A program made the position numbers and the translations under genes. This document shows, piece by piece, positions 1 to 5,313 of a stretch of DNA of 27,394 nt. Position 1 is the first letter of the stretch. Every line of letters begins with the position of its first letter. Under the pieces are notes generated by a model. That model had not been told where the DNA came from. It did not search any database and saw only the letters and a program-made list of their open reading frames with translations. Source of the DNA: an uncultured Collinsella sp. Lineage in GTDB: Bacteria > Actinomycetota > Coriobacteriia > Coriobacteriales > Coriobacteriaceae. The stretch is taken from assembly GCA_902470835.1 (NCBI GenBank), contig CABRHR010000017.1, positions 1 to 27,394 of the forward strand, read 5' to 3'.

Positions 1-46
1 TACACTATCCTCTTCGTCGGCAGCGTCAGATGTGTATAAGAGACAG
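1..46 (+). other. Untrimmed Illumina Nextera i5 adapter (artefact)
   Basis: Positions 1-5 (TACAC) match the end of the P5 oligo, 6-13 (TATCCTCT) match a standard i5 index, 14-27 match the Nextera read-1 segment, and 28-46 are the 19-bp Tn5 mosaic end (AGATGTGTATAAGAGACAG). The whole order is that of a Nextera library molecule, so this is not genomic. The reading frame that crosses into the first gene from a GTG at 32 is therefore false upstream of position 47. Confidence 0.97.
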
Positions 47-337
47 GTAATAAAATCTGTTAATGTTACGCTTCCGCATTCCGAGATCGTGACGTTGTCA
101 ACGGATCCGAACTCGCTTAAAAAGTACGTTGAGGACAATGGTTTTCTTAATTGGAATCAGGTCAGTACGGACGATTTAAATAAATTGCTTCAGCAGGCTG
201 ATAAGGACCAGAGGCAAAAGGTTCAAGAAAGTGGCATGCTGGAAAATTCTGATGAACGTGCAGTAAAACTGGTGAAAAAGCAGGTGTCGACGTTCTGTGG
301 TCCAGACGTAAGGGTCAATGTCGAATTCGAAGATTAA
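47..337 (+). CDS. DUF4230-like protein, C-terminal fragment
   Basis: This is the 3' end of a gene whose 5' part is missing because the contig begins in adapter. About 96 residues remain, ending in the acidic tail VEFED. The pattern VTLPHSEIVTLSTD, then a NGFLNW segment, a charged amphipathic helix (about DLNKLLQQADKDQRQK) and ESGMLENSDERA resembles from memory the C-terminal half of DUF4230 proteins, which are usually membrane-anchored and of unknown function. Any N-terminal membrane helix would be in the missing part. The base composition is visibly more AT-rich than the rest of the window, so the gene may be foreign or simply atypical. The family call needs a profile search. Confidence 0.55.
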   Translation, partial: VIKSVNVTLPHSEIVTLSTDPNSLKKYVEDNGFLNWNQVSTDDLNKLLQQADKDQRQKVQESGMLENSDERAVKLVKKQVSTFCGPDVRVNVEFED

Positions 338-373
338 TATCTACCTTTGAAATCAAATTACTGATTCAGCTGA

Positions 374-414
374 ATGCCCGCTATCGCGATGCCTTACGTT
401 GCGATAGCGGGCAT
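374..414. terminator. Hairpin between convergent genes
   Basis: A perfect 14-bp stem (374-387 ATGCCCGCTATCGC with 401-414) closes a 13-nt loop. It lies 36 bp after the DUF4230-like stop codon and faces the convergent trmL gene. There is no clear U-tract on either side, so termination is inferred from position and stem strength. Confidence 0.5.
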
Positions 415-438
415 CTCTGATTTCGTTTGAAGGGTGTC

Positions 439-487
439 AATGTGACAATTGTCCGATATGACAACGGGACAGTCCCTTTGTCACATT
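439..487. repeat. Three-way-junction palindromic element overlapping the trmL 3' end
   Basis: The outer arms AATGTGACAA (439-448) and TTGTCACATT (478-487) are perfect reverse complements. Between them lie two further perfect dyads: TTGTC (449-453) with GACAA (460-464), and GGGACAGTCCC (466-476). The fold is a compact cloverleaf-like three-way junction. The right outer arm contains the trmL stop codon (481-483). A looser relative with the CTGTCCCTTTTTG core lies at 11378-11412. Such elements resemble REP/RAYT-type mobile palindromes, but that class is inferred. Confidence 0.55.
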
Positions 488-1080
488 CCCGGAAAGCCTG
501 TCTGGCGCAGGGCTTCGTAGAGGACGATGGCGGCGCTGTTGGAGAGGTTGAGGGCGCTGATGCGGTAGTCGTCCGGGTTGACGAAGTTGCCGCAGATGTC
601 CTGTTGAAGGATGGCCTCGTGGCTGTCCTCGGTATGTCCGAGCGATTCCTCGTGGGCTTCCCAAGCCTCGGCGTTATCGAGCGAGTCGCAATCGCGCAGC
701 ATAGGGATGCGCTCGCAGCGCTCGGGCGCCGCGGCGAGCAGTGGCTCGGGAATGCCCGAGCTCTCGCTGCCAAAGACCAAGTAGTCGCCGTCGCGGTAGG
801 TACTCTGCGCATAGGTGCGGCGTGCCTTTTTGGTCAACAGATGTAGGCGCTCGTCGGCAGGGGAGAGACCGTTGCGCGCAAGGAAATCCTCCCAGCCGGC
901 ATAGGTCGTCACGTCCAAGTTTTGCCAGTAGCCCAGGCCGGCGCGACGTACCGTCTTGTCGTCGAGCGAAAAGCCCAGCGGCTCCACCAGATGCAGGCGG
1001 GCGCCGGTAACCACGCAGGTGCGGCCGATATTGCCCGTATTGGCCGGAATCTCGGGCGCATACAGCACGATATTGAACAT
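481..1080 (-). CDS. trmL: tRNA (cytidine/uridine-34 2'-O)-methyltransferase, TrmL-type SPOUT enzyme
   Basis: TrmL methylates the 2'-O of the wobble nucleotide of tRNA-Leu, using S-adenosylmethionine, as a knotted SPOUT dimer. The 199-residue product shows the family signatures NIVLYAPEIPANTGNIGR (residues 3-20), LVFGSESSGIP (101-111) and ALNLSNSAAIVLYEALRQ (176-193). An acidic insert of roughly 40 residues, with Cys131 and Cys163, separates IPM (126-128) from ALNLSN; E. coli TrmL is about 157 residues and lacks it. The start at 1080 is chosen because AAGGAG lies just upstream and MFNIVLY aligns with the usual N terminus; a longer in-frame reading would run into the preceding terminator. The last codons lie in the palindromic element at 439-487. 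The gene follows the COG0523 gene but is separated from it by a terminator. Confidence 0.9.
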   Translation of the reverse strand: MFNIVLYAPEIPANTGNIGRTCVVTGARLHLVEPLGFSLDDKTVRRAGLGYWQNLDVTTYAGWEDFLARNGLSPADERLHLLTKKARRTYAQSTYRDGDYLVFGSESSGIPEPLLAAAPERCERIPMLRDCDSLDNAEAWEAHEESLGHTEDSHEAILQQDICGNFVNPDDYRISALNLSNSAAIVLYEALRQTGFPGM

Positions 1081-1100
1081 GAATCTCCTTGGCTCAGAAC

Positions 1101-1141
1101 GAAAAACCACCACGAAGGGCAGTGCACCTTCGTGGTGGTTT
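1101..1141 (-). terminator. Intrinsic terminator after the CobW-like gene
   Basis: A 15-bp perfect stem (1104-1118 with 1127-1141, AACCACCACGAAGG type) is followed on the minus strand by TTTTTC (1106-1101). It lies between the CobW-like stop codon (1180) and the trmL start (1080). Only 20 bp separate the U-tract from the trmL start codon, so trmL depends on read-through or on a promoter that overlaps the hairpin. Confidence 0.9.
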
Positions 1142-1179
1142 GGCGGTTACGTAGGCGGAAAATGCCCGCTTGGATAAAT

Positions 1180-2310
1180 CTAGGCGCGGTGCCAGTCGGT
1201 CAGGCAGGCATCGAGGGAAGCGATGAGCGCATCTTTGTCCATGTGACGGCCGATGATGCACAGGCTCGTCATGCGGTCGCCCGTCTCGTCGTCCCAAATC
1301 TGCATGATCTCGGGGTTCTCGTCGATGATCTTCTGCTTCTCGCCCTCGGGCGCCGAATCGACAAACAGGCCGTTCTCCATCAGGCGCATCTGGTGGCCGG
1401 CCTGCTCAAACATGTAGCACATGTCCGGATCGCCGGTCTGCCACAGCGGACCCTTGACGCGGATGACCTCGTCGGGCCACTCCTGCTCAACAAAATTGGT
1501 GAACTTCTGCAGGTCAAACGGCTTGCGGCGCGAGTACACAAAGGTCTCGATGTCGTACTCGAGCACCTCGGGATCGTCGTGCTCCTCGGGATGCTCCATG
1601 GCCTCGATCCAGGCGGCGGAGTTGTAGGCGCGCATAAAGTCGAAGCGGTCGGTGTCGAGCAGCTCTTCCATGGGGACCTCGCCGTTTTGGGCCTCGACAA
1701 TCACGGCGTCCTTCTGCAGGCTGCGCACGATGGCCTTGAGCTCGGCGATCTGCTCGGGCGTCACGGTATCGGTCTTGTTGAGGATCAGCGTGGAGCAGAA
1801 TTCGATCTGCTGGATGAGCAGGCTTTCGATGTCGTCCTCGTCGATATCCTCGGCCAGCAGGTCGCGACCGCCGTTGAACTCGTCGTACATGCGGGCGCAG
1901 TCGACCACGGCCACGATGTTGTCGAGCGCGAGCTTGGGCTCGCCGCCCACCTTGGCCTCGTCGCAGAAGCTCGAGATGGTGTAGGCGATGGGGATAGGCT
2001 CGCAAATGCCCGATGCCTCGATGATGATGTAGTCGAAGTTGCCCGAATCGGCGATGCCCTGCAGCTGGTTGGCCAGGTCATCCGAAAGCGTGCAGCAGAT
2101 GCAGCCGTTGGTGAGCGGGATGAGGTCATCGGTCTCGGAAAGGCCGCCGTCGGCGATGAGGCTGGCGTCGACGTTGATCTCGCCGATATCGTTGACGATC
2201 ACGGCGGCGCGGATGCCGCCGTCGTTAGCGAGGATGTGGTTGAGCAGCGTGGTCTTGCCGGCACCGAGGTATCCGGTAAGCATGATGATCTTCACGGGTT
2301 TGTTGGGCAT
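1180..2310 (-). CDS. CobW/P47K family (COG0523) GTP-binding metallochaperone
   Basis: This is a G3E-family P-loop GTPase. COG0523 proteins deliver or sense metals such as zinc, cobalt (CobW) or iron (nitrile hydratase activators); the metal here is not evident. In the 376-residue product the Walker A is GYLGAGKT (13-20), the metal-binding CxCC motif is CICC (70-73) after LTNG, the switch region is NDIGEINVD, and LNKTD gives guanine specificity. The C-terminal part, from about 250, matches a CobW_C domain (IETFVYSRRKPFD to the end). There is no His-rich metal loop. The start at 2310 is preferred over an ATG at 2331 because a perfect AAAGGAGG lies between the two and serves the inner ATG. It is transcribed after the ArsC-like gene, 86 bp downstream, possibly from its own promoter. 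Confidence 0.88.
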   Translation of the reverse strand: MPNKPVKIIMLTGYLGAGKTTLLNHILANDGGIRAAVIVNDIGEINVDASLIADGGLSETDDLIPLTNGCICCTLSDDLANQLQGIADSGNFDYIIIEASGICEPIPIAYTISSFCDEAKVGGEPKLALDNIVAVVDCARMYDEFNGGRDLLAEDIDEDDIESLLIQQIEFCSTLILNKTDTVTPEQIAELKAIVRSLQKDAVIVEAQNGEVPMEELLDTDRFDFMRAYNSAAWIEAMEHPEEHDDPEVLEYDIETFVYSRRKPFDLQKFTNFVEQEWPDEVIRVKGPLWQTGDPDMCYMFEQAGHQMRLMENGLFVDSAPEGEKQKIIDENPEIMQIWDDETGDRMTSLCIIGRHMDKDALIASLDACLTDWHRA

Positions 2311-2365
2311 GTGCCCTCCTTTGTTAGACATGGCTTACAGTTGAATCTTATGCCAAACGCCTGCT

Positions 2366-2395
2366 CTTATACCCACGAGCCGGCAAATAACACAA
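2366..2395 (-). promoter_or_regulatory. Possible promoter of the CobW-like gene
   Basis: On the minus strand TTGTGT (2395-2390), an 18-bp spacer and TATAAG (2371-2366) lie about 55 bp upstream of the chosen start. The hexamers are partial matches, so this is a weak call. No Zur-type palindrome was seen in the gap. Confidence 0.3.
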
Positions 2396-2396
2396 G

Positions 2397-2738
2397 CTAC
2401 TCCCAGGCTCCCCATACATCGGGGCAATAACCGACGGTGGCCTTTTTGCCGTTGCGCACGATGGGTTCGGCGAGAACCTGCTGGTTCTCGAGCAGCTTGT
2501 CAAAGCGCTGGCTGGGGGTGAGGTGCTGGATGAGCGCGAGCGTCTCCTCGTCCTTGGCCTTGGGGTTGAGTAGCTTGTCGATGCCGCCGACCGCCTGCAT
2601 CACGCTCGTGAGCTCGCCCTTGCTCATCTCCTTTTCCTTAAGGTCAATAAACTGCACCTTAATGCGGCGCTCCTTAAAATAGCGTTGGGCCTTTTTAGTG
2701 TCGAACGACTTCTTAGTCCCGAAGATTTGAATATTCAT
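2397..2738 (-). CDS. ArsC/Spx-family thioredoxin-fold protein lacking the usual active-site Cys
   Basis: This 113-residue protein has the ArsC-like layout: an N-terminal beta strand (MNIQIFGTKKSFDTKKAQRYF), a central helical part (LTSVMQAVGGIDKLLN) and a C-terminal PIVRNGKKATVGY strand pair resembling the ArsC/YffB substrate and glutathione site. In arsenate reductases and Spx/YffB relatives a Cys follows the first strand; here that place (residue 11) is Ser, and the only Cys is near the C terminus (GYCPDVW). Classical arsenate reduction is therefore doubtful. A redox, regulatory or structural role is possible. The ribosome binding site is weak (GCGGAAC) and overlaps a hairpin stem in the leader. 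No arsenic genes are nearby. Confidence 0.75.
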   Translation of the reverse strand: MNIQIFGTKKSFDTKKAQRYFKERRIKVQFIDLKEKEMSKGELTSVMQAVGGIDKLLNPKAKDEETLALIQHLTPSQRFDKLLENQQVLAEPIVRNGKKATVGYCPDVWGAWE

Positions 2739-2746
2739 ATATTGTT

Positions 2747-2768
2747 CCGCCGTTCTAACGAACGGCGG
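2747..2768 (-). promoter_or_regulatory. Leader hairpin covering the ribosome binding region of the ArsC-like gene
   Basis: CCGCCGTTC (2747-2755) and GAACGGCGG (2760-2768) form a perfect 9-bp stem with a 4-nt loop. It ends 8 nt before the start codon, so the GGCGG part of the only possible ribosome binding sequence is inside the stem. This fits translational control, but it could also be a terminator of the upstream flavoprotein gene without a U-tract. Confidence 0.4.
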
Positions 2769-2922
2769 TCACCTCGACGCTGCAAAGCCATCTGATGGGC
2801 AATCTGCCTTTCAATCGTCGGGCGCGGGCAAAAGCCCAGCGCCCTCCTCTTTCAAGGCACCTTGCCTCATCAGCTGGCTTTTCGCTGACATTGATAGGAC
2901 ATCGAGATGACCACCGCTGGAC

Positions 2923-3546
2923 TTATCGAATGAAGTTGGTCGTTGCGCGATCTGCCTCGGGTGCGTTGATACCGGCGGCCTGTCCTGCCTCGATACAGCG
3001 CAGGAGCCAGGCCATGTTTTTGCCGATGTTTCGCATGGTGGCAAGACCCTCGGCATCGCCTTCGGCGTCGCCGGGCACGCGACCAAACACGTTATTCCAG
3101 TAGGTGGAGGCGACCACGGGCATTTGCTTAATGGTGAAGTACTTGTTGAGCACATCGAACGTGGTTGACGTGCCGCCACGACGGGCAACGGCGACCGCGG
3201 CGCCAGGCTTGTGCTCAAAGGCATGCCCGCCCGCGTAGAAGGCACGGTCGAGGGCCGAAAGAATGCGGCCGCTGGGGTGCGCATAGTAGACGGGCGAGCC
3301 AAAGACAAAGCCGTCTGCCTGCTCGGCGGCGGCGATGAGCTCGTTCACCACATCGTCGTCGAAGGTGCAGCGCCCATCGAGCTTGCCGCACTGGCCGCAG
3401 CCGATACAATCGCGGATGGGCTTGGCACCCAGCTGGAACACCTCACTGTCGATGCCTTCGGCTTTAAGTTGCTCGGCGATCTCGGCGAGCGCACGAGCGG
3501 TGTTGCCATTTGCCTTGGGGCTGCCGTTAACTAAAAGAACCTTCAT
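2923..3546 (-). CDS. Iron-sulfur flavoprotein / NAD(P)H-dependent FMN reductase family
   Basis: This 207-residue flavodoxin-fold protein should bind FMN and carry out electron transfer from NAD(P)H or ferredoxin to quinones, oxygen species or other acceptors. The phosphate-binding loop GSPKANGNT (8-16) and the GSPVYYAHPSG segment fit the FMN site. Cys47, 50, 53 and 60 form C-X2-C-X2-C-X6-C, the compact [4Fe-4S] pattern known from Isf iron-sulfur flavoproteins. The start at 3546 (ATG) is preferred over the adjoining GTG at 3549 because GGGAG is six bases upstream. The neighbours are the ArsC-like gene downstream and the GGDEF gene upstream, the latter separated by a strong hairpin. The natural substrate cannot be read from the sequence. 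Confidence 0.85.
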   Translation of the reverse strand: MKVLLVNGSPKANGNTARALAEIAEQLKAEGIDSEVFQLGAKPIRDCIGCGQCGKLDGRCTFDDDVVNELIAAAEQADGFVFGSPVYYAHPSGRILSALDRAFYAGGHAFEHKPGAAVAVARRGGTSTTFDVLNKYFTIKQMPVVASTYWNNVFGRVPGDAEGDAEGLATMRNIGKNMAWLLRCIEAGQAAGINAPEADRATTNFIR

Positions 3547-3607
3547 CACAAGCTCCCTCTGCTGTCGGTGACTTCTGCGGAGGATTATCGCACGAGCGGG
3601 CAGATGG

Positions 3608-3654
3608 CGTGGGGCGCGATGCGAAACGGCTTGTGTTTCACATCGCGCCCCACG
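3608..3654 (-). terminator. Strong hairpin after the GGDEF gene
   Basis: A perfect 14-bp stem (3608-3621 with 3641-3654) extends past one mismatch by GAAAC (3623-3627) with GTTTC (3635-3639). It begins 4 bp past the stop codon of the GGDEF gene on the minus strand. No U-tract follows, so termination is inferred. Confidence 0.55.
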
Positions 3655-3657
3655 ACG

Positions 3658-5187
3658 CTAGTTCAGTTTGGTGCCCGGTATCTGCGGCGCCTCTTTAAGC
3701 AGCGCTTTGAGCTCGTTTATAATGGAAACAGGTTGTCGGTCGACGGCGTCCAGATGAAGCGTCGCCACGCGAAGGGGCGGCTGATATTCAAATGAGCCAA
3801 AGAGCACGGGCGACCCTAAGAACCGCTCGATTTCGTCTGCGATTGCGTCGGTCTCTTCGGAACCAAGATTGTCGAAAAGCGCCACGAACATCGGTCCGGT
3901 TGAGCGGAACAGGTGACCCTTGCCGCGCGAGCAGTCCATGAGGCAGGCGGCGCTTTCTGCTAAAACGCGGTCACCCGCGTCAAAGCCAAAGCGGGCATTG
4001 ACCTGATCGATATCGTCAATTTTAATGGCGACAAAGCCCGCCTCGCGCACCACGCGACGCATCTCGCCAATGGCGTTGACCAGGGCGTGGATATCTCCCA
4101 AGCCGGTCACGGAATCGGTCGTGTCTGCCAAGCTTCGGTTGATGATAATGCCCACATACATGTTGGGCTCGGTATCGGTGCCGTCCAGGCGGTAGCCCGT
4201 ACAGTCACAAAGTGCGTATTTTCCGGTGGCGTCCATGACGCGATACTGCATGTAGTGGAAGTGCCACGTGCCGTTTAGCACCATGTCGAGCTCGGTGCGT
4301 ACATTGTCGCGGTCTTCGGGGTGAACGCGGGCAAGCCAAATATCGAGCGAGTTGTAGGGATGCTGGGAGGGCAGGTTAAAATCGCGCACGGCATTAACCG
4401 ACCATTGCGATTCGCCGGTATCGAGGTTAAGGATAAACGGATAGCGCGTCTCGGAGCTCATGCAGATTGCTTGGAACACTCGGTCGTTGCAGAGAGGCTG
4501 ATCGGCGATCGGGCGTTGCGGCGCGCTGTCTTCTTTCGGTTGTTGTACGCGGTTCATGAGCTTGTAGCGATACATTTTTCGGTCGGCGTCCATGGTCATC
4601 TGGTGACGCGTATCGCCAGCAAGCGGGTCGACGCGCGAGCAGCCAAAACTAAAGCTCGCGATCATGGGCGCTTTGCCGTCCGATGTTGCTTCGATAATTT
4701 CGGTGCGCCTCCGCTCCAGACGTCGCTCGAGCTCGGATTCGTCTGCCTCAGGCGACAAGAGTACAAATTCGTCTCCGCCGATACGGAACAGCAGCTCATC
4801 GTGCTTCATTGTTTCGGTGAGCGCGCGGCAGATGCCCAGAATGTAGCGGTTGCCCTCGGCGTGGCCAAACGTATCGTTGCAATGCTTGAGGTGATCGATG
4901 TCGATATAGGCGCAGGTGAAAGGGGTGCCTTTGCGCCAGAGTTGATCGGCGTGGAGGTCGAGCCCGCCACGGTTGCCAAGATTGGTGAGCGAATCGATAT
5001 AGGCGCTGCGCTCGAGCAGCTGGCGTTCTTGTTGCAGGATGGCGAACGTTTTTTGTAGCTGCTCGCCGATGGCGCGCAGTTCCGTGGGCAGCGCGGCAAC
5101 ATCGAGCTCGGCGGTTGAGACCCCGTTCCCGAGTCGTTGAAGATGGGCGATGATTGATTGCTCGCCCAGGCGATACGACTCGTTCAT
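3658..5187 (-). CDS. Diguanylate cyclase: GGDEF-PAS-degenerate GGDEF
   Basis: The 509-residue protein is predicted to make cyclic di-GMP from two GTP. An N-terminal helical linker (about 35-62) leads into a GGDEF domain with an intact RIGGDEF (135-141), the AYIDIDHLKHCNDTFGH metal/nucleotide segment (93-109) and LTNLGNRGG. The RxxD inhibitory site five residues before GGDEF is absent. A PAS-like domain follows (about 240-335), then a second GGDEF-fold domain (about 345-505) whose signature is replaced by RSTGPMF; it is probably a binding or dimerisation module. No membrane segments are seen, so it is cytoplasmic. AAGGAGG lies nine bases before the ATG. The gene lies directly downstream of a longer paralog with the same first three domains. 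Confidence 0.9.
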   Translation of the reverse strand: MNESYRLGEQSIIAHLQRLGNGVSTAELDVAALPTELRAIGEQLQKTFAILQQERQLLERSAYIDSLTNLGNRGGLDLHADQLWRKGTPFTCAYIDIDHLKHCNDTFGHAEGNRYILGICRALTETMKHDELLFRIGGDEFVLLSPEADESELERRLERRRTEIIEATSDGKAPMIASFSFGCSRVDPLAGDTRHQMTMDADRKMYRYKLMNRVQQPKEDSAPQRPIADQPLCNDRVFQAICMSSETRYPFILNLDTGESQWSVNAVRDFNLPSQHPYNSLDIWLARVHPEDRDNVRTELDMVLNGTWHFHYMQYRVMDATGKYALCDCTGYRLDGTDTEPNMYVGIIINRSLADTTDSVTGLGDIHALVNAIGEMRRVVREAGFVAIKIDDIDQVNARFGFDAGDRVLAESAACLMDCSRGKGHLFRSTGPMFVALFDNLGSEETDAIADEIERFLGSPVLFGSFEYQPPLRVATLHLDAVDRQPVSIINELKALLKEAPQIPGTKLN

Positions 5188-5225
5188 GATGGATGGCCTC
5201 CTTGGGTGGAATAACGGTTTGCATC

Positions 5226-5256
5226 ATACTCTCAATTCGGTTTGGATTGGGAGTAT
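5226..5256. promoter_or_regulatory. Imperfect inverted repeat upstream of the GGDEF gene
   Basis: ATACTCTCAA (5226-5235) and TTGGGAGTAT (5247-5256) pair over 10 bp with one G-U, around an 11-nt loop. It lies 39-69 bp upstream of the GGDEF start, between the two c-di-GMP genes. It may be an operator, a leader hairpin or a terminator of the upstream gene; no U-tract favours the last. Confidence 0.35.
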
Positions 5257-5313
5257 AAGTTAGTCAATGGGAACAAATGTCCCCTCGATGGTGGCGTTTT
5301 GCACGCGAGCATA

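Noticed and set aside
922..2430. 502-codon open frame on the plus strand
   Set aside because: It lies antisense to the COG0523 and trmL genes, has no family resemblance or ribosome binding site, and is a typical shadow of GC-rich coding sequence.
5188..5313. c-di-GMP riboswitch before the GGDEF gene
   Set aside because: Considered because of the gene function, but the conserved GEMM blocks are absent; only an imperfect inverted repeat is present.
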